Shown one piece after another: positions 31,222 to 43,062 of a stretch of 64,000 bases of DNA. This DNA comes from Lineus longissimus (lineage: Eukaryota; Nemertea; Pilidiophora; Heteronemertea; Lineidae). The stretch lies in assembly GCF_910592395.1 (NCBI RefSeq), contig NC_088311.1, positions 24,894,646 to 24,958,645 of the forward strand, read 5' to 3'. Below the pieces are notes generated by a model that made no database searches, was not told the DNA's origin, and saw only the letters and a list, made by a program, of their open reading frames with translations. Positions within the stretch are counted from its first letter, which is position 1; each line of letters opens with the position of its first letter. The position numbers were made by a program, and so were the translations under genes.

Positions 31222-31307
31222 TATGGCATGCATCCAAACATTAACGACCATGCGTGACCGGGATGTGACATTATACGTTGCGCCCGGTACCCATTAGGCG
31301 AATTGAT
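31222..31307. repeat. Dispersed direct repeat, copy 2 (about 86 bp)
   Basis: Partner of 30526-30611. Internal substitutions and a small gap separate the two copies. Confidence 0.7.
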
Positions 31308-31765
31308 TTGACCAGGATCGAATGAAATTTATCCCCACATGAAGAGATCACTGTCCGCCAAAAGCTTTTGATGAGCACGAAACATGAACAAATCAGTTCC
31401 TGACTACAATAGACCCGAGGAGATGAAAATATCGTGGCATAAGTCGTCGTCGGTTGTCGTTCATCGTTGTTCTCATCGCGACAGAGGGAGGGACAGGCAT
31501 TATCTAAGCGGATCGTCAGGGCCCATCGTTTACTCAGAACACTGTCTGCAAAGAAGTCCTCTAAACCAACAATCAGGTTACATTGCCATTGCCCCCACCC
31601 CCTCCTGGTGTGGAACAGATTAAATTTTGCCGCATCGCGAGAAACGCTCTGAGTGGTATCAGGCCTTTATCCTGATTAGTTGATGGCAATATTGATATTG
31701 TGAATGCAAATCCCCGGAACAAAAGTGTGATAGAAAAGCTTTAACCAACAATGACTGTCCAGGCC

Positions 31766-31772
31766 TTTAAAA
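31766..31772 (+). promoter_or_regulatory. Possible TATA-like element of the metalloprotease gene
   Basis: TTTAAAA lies about 60 bp upstream of the start codon, at a plausible distance for a start site near 31797. Weak, position-based evidence. Confidence 0.3.
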
Positions 31773-31830
31773 GGAATGAGACTTGGCCTCATCCTCACTT
31801 GGGAAACCGACGTGACACACTGAAGACACC

Positions 31831-34800
31831 ATGAAGTCCGGGATTCTCTGCTTCTGCGCCCTGTTGGCGGTCGCCGCCAGCAGATATATAGGTAAGCCAA
31901 TTGTTCTATTCATAACCTGTTTTGGTAAAGTTCGCGTATTTGACTGTGATTTGTTGCACGTGTTCAGTCACAGCGAAATTGGCGTCCGTGTCGAAACAAA
32001 ACCTATCCCTGACTATTTTGAAATTATGACAGTTTATCCATGAATTAAAGTCTGTCGTGAGATTGAAGAAAAAAGCCGAAATTCACAAATGCGAAGTGAC
32101 TGGATAGAGCATTATTGCAAACTCCAAGTTCGTCACAGTTTTCACGGTTTTCCATCATTTGAACTACTGATTGTTCTGTCCCTTTAAGATGACGAGCGTG
32201 TATTCATCAGAGATCTCGACCAAAGCGGGGAAGCTGATCCTACGATCGTGAACTTGAAGATTGACCACCCAGGAAAGGAGAGAAGCTTGACACTACGCCG
32301 CAGAGACAATTTCAACAAGAACGTCCCCGTGTTCATAACTGGTGAAGATGGAAAGCCAAGGAAGGAGCCGAAATCCCGTTCACTGGTGAGTACCATTCGT
32401 ATAGTTTCTTTTTGCTGCAGCTGCGGAAGTCCGATGATATCCAGCAGCTGCAACTTTGTCTTTGCCTATCTTAACTTGTCGCAGGCATTATGGTGATGTC
32501 CCGCTGTACGGAGGGACCAAATTGAAAAGTGCATCGGTAAAGTAACAACGATGTGATGTCCAAATCAGCTGCGTTGAAGCAGAGTCTTTCAGACTCTGGT
32601 TGAAGGGAGAACAATTAATTTTTAATGAAAAAAGAAAAGGCAAACCAACGCGTTTTTAAAAGGCGCATGGCTCCCCGCTTTCGTGGACACTGGCTTTTAT
32701 ATACTTATATTGTCTATGATTTCAGGGTACAGCTTACCATGACGCGGAAAACGGAGCGGCCTTTCTCATCTCAAGTGATCTCACCGAAAGTGGCGTCTAC
32801 AGAAGGAGCGTGGTAAGTATAGATGATTGTCTTGCCTTGACGGAGAAATGGACCAGCCATAGCGATTGCATTTGCGATTCGAGTCGCCTTGAACGGATCG
32901 ATTTCTATGCAATGGTACAGCAGTCGCTACAGATGGCAACAGGCGATTCTGGTTCGGTTGCGGATATGAAAGGAAGCTTGGACATGTCTTGCAAATCTCT
33001 TAGATAGGCCGAGATCTTTATTGCAGTTTGAAATCAATGTGTACCTCAATGCACATGCTAATGCTTCCTTCTGCCAATAGAGGGGTCTGCTTCATGACGG
33101 CGACTACACCATCCACCTCGAGCCCAGTCAGGAGATCACAACGGACAGGAAACGTGATGTAGACGGGGGTGTACCGCACTTGATGGTCAGAAAAAGGAAT
33201 GAAAAGGCTGATTTTGGAATCGGTAAGTTGTTACATACTGCATATATATCGCCACATTTTCGAGACTTTTTGATTTTGCGGTTCGCGCTAATTTCTGGAA
33301 AATTGACATTTTTCATGTTTGTTATTTAAAATTTCTTTCCGTTGTTTTCGACCACTCAATATAAACTGAAATAGAACCCATGATGGGGGTGCATGGCTGT
33401 TGGCGAAGCAACCCAGCGTTTCAATTGATTGCAATGAACGCGACGACGTACAATTTTCCATTAATTTCAGGAACCCCTGCTCCTGGTACCAAAATGGTGA
33501 AAATGTAGAGGCGAATGCGCCAGCATTCGTAAATTTCCCCCACCCCCCTCGCCGAATTTGTGTACCCTGACTTCCGTTAATCAATCGTTTCTCCCCTCCT
33601 CAGATGCCCTCTCTGTCCCTGGCGACACGATAATGAGCAAGAGAGCTGAGCAACCGATCGTTTCGAAAAGGGCCAGCGGCAAGACAGCATACGGCATTGA
33701 ATTGATGTTCTTCTGCGACTACCAGTGCTTTAAGTAGTGAGTAGACAACAGCCGAGTGGAAGGGTAACGAGTACACGATAGAAGCCATTTCACACAAATT
33801 TCTCAACGAACTCGCGATTGCAATTTTTTGCATCGTCTGGGGTGTCAGGCGTGAAGTAACAAAGCTCTGCCGCGTGTACCAACTGTAATTTTGTATTCAT
33901 GACAATAAAAATGATCATTATTATCGTGATATGTAAGATGCTTCACATGAAACCAATGCTCCAGCAAATAGAGATCATGAGATCAGGCTTTTTTCCTCCA
34001 TCGTCATTCACACTAATATCGACAGGCGGAGTATTGAGTATCATTGAAAACCGCTTTTGTCAGAATGGCTAATGGGATGAAGAAGAAGCAAATCGGTCTC
34101 ATCAAAAAATGCCACATTTTTTGCGTGAGACCTTCATAATTCCTTCATGCTAAAAGTGCGTGTGTGATCTCACGTGAGTCGAATTTTTCTTTTTTAGCCA
34201 CAAGCACGATACACAAGCCATTAAGGAGCACTTCAGCTACGTCATAAATGGAGTAAGTTGACATGCATTTCCTCTCAGTCAATGACAAAGCCTCTGGAAT
34301 TGTGATCAAGTCGTAAATAAGATTCACATCCCTGTATTGTGCCCACATTCTTACTTTTTTAAATTCTTGCTCTTATGTATTGAAGACGGTTATAACAAAA
34401 AGCATTGGTCTGGTGCAGACCTGTTTTGGACCTGCAACAGTGTTACGTGTTGACAAAGCAGGCCCTGAGTTCTACGTGGCAGGTCATAGTTTGATGACTG
34501 ATTCTTGCCCGCCACATCTTCGACTCTGGTATGGCATTTCGCACATGTTTATTGTTTATTTTTTATCCGATGCGAATAATTCTTTTAAAGATAAAATGAA
34601 TTGACAGATATCTCCGTTTTTTTTAACCGCTAAAGTTCATCGAGTGTAATGTTGAGCATTTTCCTGCTGGTAAAAATATCGTTGGTGATTTTTTGCGCAG
34701 ATGGACCTCCGCTACTCAAACATTCAAGATTCTTCCTTCTCCATGTACCTTCGACTGGTTGCTATCGAAATCAGCAAGGTAAGTAAAATAATCAGAAATC

Positions 34801-35494
34801 AAGTAGTCATTATTCAAAAATTCAGTAGATTGATTTCAAATCTAAATATCTGAATTTCTGAATTTCAGGTTAAAAACTCTGTCAGTCCGCTTCTGGGTGA
34901 TAGCCTAGGGCCCACATGAGATTCAACCGCCTCGGGGACATATTTCCAAAAATTGCAGCAGTTTAACAACAGTCTAAAATATGACTACCTATTTTGCCAG
35001 AACTGGCAAAAGCATCGCTAAGAGCGAATTATTCAAAGAGAAATTCTGACAAAATACTGACAGAAATACTGAAATACACACAACGCCGATTTTTACATCG
35101 GCATGAAATTTCCCGGCCATAAGGCTTTTTAGCGAGCAGTGCCAGCTAGACCATAGTCAGTGACAAAATCTATCCATGCATGCATGGCGTTTATGAGATG
35201 TTCCTTGTTCTTCAGTATCCTGACAGCTGGACGTATCCACTCGCCATCAATGGATATGTGCAAGCTTCCCTGGCAATGGACAAGTTCAAGAAATGGCGAG
35301 AGTCGGCTAAGTCCTATTTCCCCGACCATGACCATGCCATGCTCATGACCGCGTAAGTCTTTCAGAGGCCTAATCAACTTCCGATTCCGTGACAAATACA
35401 AATGGAGTAGTGCGTGACGTCACTTCGGGGACCTTTGGACATTATCTTCTCGTCATCTTTGTCTCTTTAGAGCTGGCCGTGTGTGCGTGTGTGT

Positions 35495-35526
<32 letters not shown>

Positions 35527-38500
35527 CTTTCCCGAAGCCATCTTTATCGATCTCCGATGTTCTGCTCCCGTATGAAAAGGATAATCATGAACGGACCTTT
35601 GACCGATTGATATATTCATTACTATAGTCATAACTTATAATAATATAGCTATAACGTTATCAGAGAATTGTGTTCGCCTTGGAGAGCTTACACTGTCACA
35701 ATAACAATGCTTTTTATTTTGAAGGTACAACATCTATATGGACGACGGGAGTACAAGCGTCATAGGTAAGAAACTCATTTTTGGTCTGGCCCGCGAGCTT
35801 GGAATTTATTCACTTGCAGGCATGTTTTCTAGGTTTGGCGAGCTTGAAATTTACTGATTTGTTTTTGCACGTTTTCTAGGTTTGGCGTACTTGAAATCTA
35901 TTTGCCTAGGAATAAATGCTGTATCAATCGTCGAGGAGAATCAGTCACTTTCGATGCTCATCTCCACTGCTGCTCATGAACTCGGTCACAAGTAAGTAGT
36001 CATCTCAGTGACTCACATGAACTCGGTCACAAGAACTAGCCATCTCAGTGGCTCCGTATTAACTCGGTCACAAGAACTAGTCATCTCAGTGACTCACATG
36101 AACTCGGTCACAAGAACTAGTCATCTCAGTGGCTCCGTATGAACTCGGTCACAAGAACTAGTCATCTCAGTGGCTCCACATGAACTCGGTCACAAGAACT
36201 AGTCATCTCAGTGGCTCCACATGAACTCGGTCACAAGAACTAGTCATCTCAGTGGCTCCACATGAACTCGGTCACAAGAACTAGTCATCTCAGTGGCTCA
36301 ACATGAACTCGGTCACAAGAACTAGTCATCTCAGTGGCTCCACATGAACTCGGTCACAAGAACTAGTCATCTCAGTGGCTCCACATGAAATCGGTCACAA
36401 GAACTAGTCATCTCAGTGGCTCCGTATGAACTCGGTTACAGTACGTAGTCATCTCAGTGGCTCAACATGAACTCGGTCACAAGAACTAGTCATCTCAGTG
36501 GCTCCACATGAACTCGGTCACAAGAACTAGTCATCTCAGTGGCTCCACATGAACTCGGTCACAAGAACTAGTCATCTCAGTGGCTCAACATGAACTCGGT
36601 CACAAGAACTAGTCATCTCAGTGGCTCAACATGAACTCGGTCACAAGAACTAGTCATTTCAGTGGCTCCACATGAACTCGGTCACAAGAACTAGTAATCT
36701 CAGTGGCTCAACATGAACTCGGTCACAAGAACTAGTCATCTCAGTGGCACCGTATGAACTCGGTTACAGTACGTAGTCATCTCAGTGGCTCCGTATGAAC
36801 TCGGTCACAAGAACTAGTCATCTCAGTGGCTCAACATGAACTCGGTCACAAGAACTAGTCATCTCAGTGGCTCCACATGAACTCGGTCACAAGAACTAGT
36901 CATCTCAGTGGCTCAACATGAACTCGGTCACAAGAACAAGTCATCTCAGTGGCTCCGTATGAACTCGGTTACAGTACGTAGTCATCTCAGTGGCTCCGTA
37001 TGAACTCGGTCACAAGAACTAGTCATCTCAGTGACTCACATGAACTCGGTCACAAGAACTAGTCATCTCAGTGGCTCCGTATGAACTCGGTCACAAGAAC
37101 TAGTCATCTCAGTGGCTCCGTATGAACTCGGTCACAAGAACTAGTCATCTCAGTGGCTCCACGTGAACTCGGTCACAAGAACTAGTAATCTCGGTGGCTC
37201 CGTATGAACTCGGTTACAGTACGTAGTCATCTCAGTGGCTCAACATGAACTCGGTCACAAGAACTAGTCATCTCAGTGGCTCCGTATGAACTCGGTTACA
37301 GTACGTAGTCATCTCAGTGGCTCAACATGAACTCGGTTACAGTACGTAGTCATCTCAGTGGCTCAACATGAACTCGGTCATGTATAGAAACATGATATTC
37401 AAGCATTATTCTCTCATTATTGACGTCAACTCTACAGTGCACACAAAAGGAGTGTCATAAAACTCACCAAAGGAGAGAAAATTACCGAAAATCATTCGTT
37501 ATTATCACAAAACATTGGACGTCCCTTGTACCAATTAGCTGTTGGGACGAGGTAGTCATGTACGAATATGCATTTATTGAAGGTGTACATGCATTACTCT
37601 TTTGTTTCAGTATCGGTTCCAGGCACGATGGGGATTGGAACACCTGTCGTTCGAGTGACGCTTACATCATGTCGCCTACAGTCGGCTTAACAGGGGGCGC
37701 CACTTACAAGAATCCGTACAGATTCTCCTCTTGCACTATCGCTAACTTCAAGAACGCCATCAACGCCCTCAATAGGTATGAGATCGAAAAAGACTCCGAC
37801 ACGATGTTGGCGTTTTCTATTGTTAATCTCGTAGATCTGCTGTACTATCAGCGTTTGAGCCGCTCAGATTTTATTCTGAGAACGAGGTGGCATTTCGCGT
37901 TGCCTGTGTCAGAATTGCGATAAACTGCGTGTCTTTAATGTTTAGTAGGCCCGGTGTAGAAGTTTAAAATGTCCTAGGATAGAATGCCCGGGAAACAAAG
38001 GATTCTATTATGCGCTTCAATCTCTGAGCTGTTGACAGTCAGGGTCTCTATAGAACCATATTGCAGAATACAATAGGGCCGGACACTTTTTTCCAGGGGG
38101 GCATTTTTTACTGTTACACCGGCCTATAGTATGACAATAATACAAGGCGTCAACTTGACTCGATGACGTCGTCGACCAGAGAAAAAAGTCACCGTGTTCT
38201 CGTTCCTGTTTTCTCATTTTATTTTGAACCTCTCTAATGCAAAACGCGGACGCCGACGCCATTCTTTCAATAGTCTGTGATGTGCCGTGTCATTCTTGGC
38301 AACGGCTTTCTCCTCAGATGTTGTTGTTTTCTCGAAATGTTTCCACAGCTGACCAAAGGGTAAAGTAGCGATAACCGCCTTAAACTCCACATTATTCATC
38401 TGTTTGTATTTAGCGTAAACAAAAATTGTCTGCTGGACTCGGCCGCTCATGGCTCTGACGTCTTGGAGGTGAAGGCACCAGGCCAGAAGTGGAATGCTGA

Positions 38501-40487
38501 CTACCAATGCGAGCAAGAACACGGAGCTGGATATAAATACCTCAGGGTGCGTAAATTGGTCGAGACCACAATTGATTTTTTTAAAGCCTTTTAGCAGTTA
38601 AATTGTCAATGTTTGACCGCGACGCATCAAATACTGCGTGCGGTTGTGAATCTGAAATTTAGATAATGTTATTCCGGACAGTCGGGCAAGTAAATGGTGA
38701 AAAATAAACTGGTAGTTGACCACGGAAATTTTTTGATAATCGACAAATTAGACAGACTTTGATATTTCCACTCTTTTCAGCCAACTGGCAGAAAAAACTC
38801 AAAACACGCCCCCTATTACCAAATTAGCAAAATTCGAAATTAATTTTTTCATCAAATAATTTCTTTATATCTGTAGACTTGCCACAGCAAATATTTTTTC
38901 AATACCACTCCAAATATGTACTTGAGAGTTAAAAACATGCACTCGTCTAATTGATAGGCCTCGACCCTCCAACCGGCTATGAATATTCATTAGTGGTCTT
39001 GTCTCGGTCAAAATCTAAAATCTGAATTTCTAATTATGTTTAATTATATTCAACTGGCACGATGTGAACACTGATAAGAAAGGCAACTTAAGATTTATCG
39101 AGTTGAAATGTGTCTCATCACACAGCACTGATAATTTTTCTCAGTTATTTCAGAGGAAAGCGAGGATTCAGAGGACTCGGGATCGGTCTTCATCTCTCTA
39201 GCGTCGTTTTAAACACGGAACATCCTTCTCAAGGCAGTTATAATGTAACTGCCTTGACGTCACTGCTGCAAAACCTGTGTGCAAAGCACGCGATCATTAG
39301 CTGGTCAATTCCATCACAATGCGAATCCAGCTGTTGAGGGAAAGACCAAACATGTTAGAGGGAGGCTGTCGGAGGAGAGGATAAAAATGTAGAGGAGTCG
39401 ATTGAAGAAAAGGCTAAACATATCCTTTTGTGGCATCAATATGAAATGACCTCGCTTTTGTGCTGTATTTGATCTCAACAATTTGTTTTTCCTCCATAGG
39501 GCTCGTTAGGAGAGAACACTTTCTGCAAGCAGCTGAACTGTTGGAAGTCAGGAGTGTCGGGCTGGAGATTTGGCGGCCATGCCAGTCGTGGAACAAGCTG
39601 TGGTAACAAGAAGGTAAATAGTAGGATGATATCCATTCTCCACATAAAATATCTAAGCAAACATGTTAATGTTGTATGATTTCCACCATTATTGGCCTCC
39701 ATTTTTTAACGTGACTGTACAGTACGTGACTTCACATCATCGATGTCGTGATTGGACTGAGAGTTGGCCACAGCGATAGTGACATAAACGCATGAGTTGA
39801 ACCTAAATAGTTTTAATGCACTCATTACTATTACCTCTCAGAATGTCTGAGTGACAAGTAAAGGCACTAGAAGTCAATGTCATCATGGAAGGAACAACAT
39901 CATCAGATAATTCTAGTTCTGGTTATGCACGATGAGGCAGGATTATAACGTCACCAAGATGATTTTAAAAAGTATTCATTGAGAGTGCCTTGGCAATGTC
40001 GTCACAGTGTCCAATCCTGATTTTAGCACGATATTATAATCCACCTATTAATTGAGCATTTTGAGGAGAACAACTGCTTCTGATGCTAATTCTGTTGTAC
40101 TTCCAGTGGTGTGTCGAAGGAGATTGTGTCTATGACTCGTCTGCTCCAGCAATGAACTCAGGTAAGTGGTATGAACTTACCGGCCGGTTGATACGAAATC
40201 GTGTCTATTTTCAATAAGACAGATTGGTGCAATATGGACGTCATTCATTCGACAGAAAGACAACTTCTTATAATTCATGAATTATATTACATGTATACTC
40301 CTTTATCTTGAAAAGTCTTATTTTCAAATTTTGTCGTCTTTTTTTCATTTCAGATACTTGCGTATATGGAGACTCGCTGTCCTTGTGGTTTGGTAGCATG
40401 ACCTGCGCACAGTTAGTGTCGCAAAACAAGGCGTGGTACTGCGGGCAGAGTCAGATTAAGGAGCATTGCTGCAAGTCGTGTGCTTAA
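31831..40487 (+). CDS. Secreted M12B (ADAMTS-like) zinc metalloprotease with PLAC-like tail, 15 coding exons
   Basis: Exons are 31831-31891, 32189-32385, 32726-32812, 33081-33222, 33604-33736, 34198-34252, 34701-34778, 35216-35352, 35725-35765, 35880-35991, 37611-37775, 38414-38546, 39500-39613, 40107-40161 and 40354-40487. They sum to 1644 bp (547 aa) with all phases matching. The order is: signal peptide (MKSGILCFCALLAVAAS); a propeptide with dibasic KR pairs at 175-176 and 184-185; a reprolysin domain with HELGHNIGSRHDGD (zinc histidines 343, 347, 353, split by the intron after exon 10) and Met-turn YIMSP; an ADAMTS-type cysteine-rich segment ending TSCGNKKWCVEGDCV; and a six-cysteine C-terminal module ending EHCCKSCA that fits PLAC. 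There is no thrombospondin repeat, spacer or membrane helix. It probably cleaves extracellular matrix or secreted proteins; the substrate is unknown. Confidence 0.9.
35495..35526. repeat. G32 homopolymer
   Basis: A 32-base G run following a short GT run, in the intron between metalloprotease exons 8 and 9. It can form G-quadruplexes in the transcript. Confidence 0.95.
35825..35890 (+). repeat. 47-bp duplication of the exon 10 acceptor in the metalloprotease gene
   Basis: TTTTCTAGGTTTGGCG occurs at 35825 and again at 35872. The second is the functional acceptor of exon 10; the first is an upstream copy that also includes a diverged start of the exon (AGCTTGAAATTTACTGA). Confidence 0.8.
35975..37381 (+). 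repeat. 41-bp minisatellite, about 34 copies, seeded by the HELGH exon end and its splice donor
   Basis: The unit runs CATGAACTCGGTCACAAGAAC plus about 20 more bases (AGTCATCTCAGTGGCTCCA region). The first copy is the authentic end of exon 10: CATGAACTCGGTCAC encodes His-Glu-Leu-Gly-His and is followed by AA|GTAAGT. In later copies GTAAGT has become GAACTAG. About six copies instead read GGTTACAGTACGTAG, which restores a GTACGT donor-like core. The array fills most of the 1.6-kb intron. Confidence 0.95.
37951..38122. mobile_element. 172-bp MITE with CCGGTGTA terminal inverted repeats, copy 2
   Basis: It starts CCGGTGTAGAAGTTTAAAAT and ends TACTGTTACACCGG. It is a near reverse complement of 29332-29502 and lies in metalloprotease intron 11 (37776-38413). 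Confidence 0.75.
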
Positions 40488-40592
40488 GGTAAGATAAACC
40501 ACAAGGTGTGGTACTGCGGGCAGAGTCAGGTTAAGGAGCATTGCTGCAAGTCGTGTGCTTAAGGTAAGATAAACCACAAGGTGTGGTACTGC
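40433..40592 (+). repeat. 75-bp tandem duplication of the metalloprotease terminal exon
   Basis: GTGGTACTGCGGGCAG begins at 40433 and again at 40508, with a partial third copy at 40583. Each full copy holds the codons for the last cysteines (EHCCKSCA), the TAA stop and a following AAG|GTAAGA donor-like site. The second copy is downstream of the stop. Confidence 0.9.
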
Positions 40593-40943
40593 CTCTTCCC
40601 ATTCTCATTTGACTGCCGTGGCGGTATGGTCTTTTCACCCAGTTTCCTTTCTATTTCCGATCAGCATAATGTCGAATTAAATAAGACAACAACAAAAGTG
40701 TTTTAGCTGTATGAAAACGTCTTCTGCTCAAATAATTCATCGTTGTCCTCTCAAAGAACAGTACAGTACATGTCATTTATTTGAAATATTATTAAGAGGC
40801 GGAGTATGTATATTGAATATCCCTGGTGGTCTTAACGAGGCCGGTGATTATGATGTAAATGTGGGGGGGGGGGGGGGGCGGGCTGCCTTAAGTTACATTG
40901 GAGAGGAAGCCAACAGATACCGATTGTTTTAATTCTTTTTCAG
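40489..40943 (+). other. Possible 3' UTR intron of the metalloprotease gene
   Basis: The stop at 40485-40487 is followed one base later by GGTAAGAT, and a TTCTTTTTCAG acceptor ends at 40943. Splicing here would remove the duplicated terminal-exon copy. Because the junction lies within 2 nt of the stop it should not trigger decay. The interval also holds a G16 run (40863-40878). Confidence 0.45.
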
Positions 40944-43062
40944 TTCGGATAATGACTGATGCTGCATGGAAAACGTCTGACACGCCCGTAGCTATGCTCG
41001 CTGCTATAATTCCTCGATGTTTATATGTAGACTTCAAAATGTTGGCAAGAGCGATACAATATGATTAGCATGAACACTGTGTGTCACTGTTCTTTATTTA
41101 TATATATCTTTGCGGGAATTGGCCAGTTCCACACTAAACCTGACTCATCCCTTTGCACTATCCACGCGCGGGCTTGAGAGCGATGCGGGCCCCACCGACT
41201 TCTCACTGCCCTCACTTTCCCGCATGGCCTTCCCGTCCAAGTCCGCCAATGACTTTCCTCTCCGTCATAACATCACCTCATGATTAGTGAGCAATTATAA
41301 GTCGAAGCTGTACAATGTGAGACGCGAATGTTCGTATAACGTTTCATTTTGAAGACTAGTGATAATTATGCATGATTAACTTATGATACATTTTATGGTC
41401 ACTCGATCTTTTTCTGAATTTTCCAAATTTTTAGGGCTTGTTGAAAATTTAAAAAATTGCGGTTATACGAACAGGCGCGAGACTACAGTATTTTAAGTGC
41501 AATATATAGTCATGTATACACTCGCATGGATATCATATTATCGCCCAACCTTGAATAAATTAATATAAGTGTAAATATATAAATACGTATAAAAAATCCC
41601 CCTGTTTTAACCGACAAGAATATCACAGGGCCGTGATTCCAAAAACAAGGCACAGTTGCAAGGTTTTCGGGCCACATATGACCATTCATCACTTACAAAA
41701 GGCCTACTGAATGTAGCCCTAATTGATGGGATATCTTTGGCTATTCCATCACATGTTGATCGTCTCAATATGTCATCCTTAGTTGACCTGCAACTATGCT
41801 TTCGAAATCTATAACTGCAGGGTTGAAAACGTTTAAAACTCTCATCCAATATATAGTCTACGTCATGATTAAACTCTGAGTAATACAATCCATCTCATTC
41901 ATTAAGATTTTGAGGTCGCTACTGCCTCCTTGTTAAGTCTTGGTTACATGTACAGTGGAACCCCGGTCGGCGACCACCCCGATAACGCGACCACAACGCT
42001 ATGACGATCAATATTCGCCGGTCCCAAATGGTTTCCTCTCTAATTACCACAACAAGGCCCCCGGTAACACGACCATCCCTGTACCCAGACCACGACTACT
42101 GGATTGGGCGGTCCCAAAGACCACAATCACCCCTCTAACCCGACCAAAGGGCCTAATTGCCGTAATCGGTCGCGACCGCGTCTCCAATTAACACCTCGGC
42201 GCAAAGCTCTCTCTTGATTATCATAACATCACGGACAGCCCTGTCGGTGTTAGACATGCTGGGTACCGACAGCAAAAAATCATGTGATTTGCATTAAGTC
42301 AGACAGCGTTTATCAACGAACACATTGGAGCGTTCTAAATGCGGAATGATGAGAACTGAAAAGACGAATGCTGCCATGATTTCGGTTAAGAAATTGATTG
42401 TGGCAAATTTGTCATGCTACAGATGAAAAAAATGTTCAAGTCCAAATATTTCTTTGACTTGTTCTTTTTCAGCACAAAATGAAGAAACATCATCAGCCCC
42501 CAAAAACATTTGGCTTTGAAAATTTTTTTGAATCAGAAGGATGAAAAAATTTTCGGAATAAGTTAGACAATTTTTTGCGGGAAATCCTAATCATGCATTT
42601 GTCCCCGGATTTTCAACTTCCCTAACGCGACCACCCCGGTAACGCGACCATTCAACCTCGGTCCCATGAGTCGTCGTTTTACTGGGGTTCCACTGTAGTT
42701 AAAGGGCTATAACATCGGAACATCAGTCTTGTTTGGGATGGTCACGTTCGACCGCCGCCGATATGTGGTATATATTTTGCTTGTTTCGTGATGTATTAAG
42801 TTGAAAATATGCAAAATTACATCCAGGAATCAAAGTCAGCCTTGCCCATAGGTTCTAGAAGGATTTCTTCAAGCACAGTAGAAGAGCGTCCGACTTGTGA
42901 GGTCTTGATTATTGAAACATACTTATAGATGTAGTTTTCTTAAAGAATCGAGAATAAGAAATAAGAAGGCAACTTCAGGCTGGTTTCCACCGTCTAATTT
43001 CAACGAGCAACTAACAATTCGTTTTAGATCCGGTCGTCGTTTCCTGGGAGGTGACTAAACTG
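40944..43062. other. Convergent interval between metalloprotease and phosphatase 3' ends
   Basis: The left part may be metalloprotease 3' UTR (AATAAA at 41554-41559). The 743-bp pogo-like element occupies 41953-42695. The right part is probably phosphatase 3' UTR on the minus strand. I see no gene here. Confidence 0.5.
41953..42695. mobile_element. Non-autonomous pogo/Tigger-like DNA transposon, 743 bp
   Basis: TA|CAGTGGAACCCCGGTCGG at the left and ACTGGGGTTCCACTG|TA at the right give TIRs of about 14 bp and a TA target-site duplication (41951-41952, 42696-42697). Internally it repeats GTAACGCGACCAC-like blocks near each end. It is the longer relative of 12883-13350. No transposase is visible. 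Confidence 0.85.

Larger units (their letters stand above)
28190..31830. other. Intergenic interval between CAD and the metalloprotease
   Basis: I see no protein-coding gene. It contains a repeat related to the 56318-57198 element (28385-29312), a 171-bp MITE (29332-29502) and a dispersed direct repeat (30526-30611 and 31222-31307). A GC-richer stretch at 30140-30420 carries overlapping ORFs on both strands that match no family I recognise. The CAD promoter is at the left and the metalloprotease promoter at the right. Confidence 0.55.

Noticed and set aside
35975-37381. CRISPR-like array
   Set aside because: The repeats are directly adjacent without unique spacers, the unit derives from a host exon, and the genome is eukaryotic.
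37420-37610. Open frame preceding the HDGD exon of the metalloprotease
   Set aside because: The frame runs through the intron. The TTTGTTTCAG acceptor ending at 37610 gives the correct HELGHNIGSRHDGD join, so the upstream part is intronic.
40354-40487. ShK-type module as the metalloprotease tail
   Set aside because: Cysteine spacing (adjacent CC followed by KSC at the end, WYC in the middle) fits the PLAC pattern better. ShKT is kept only as a less likely alternative.
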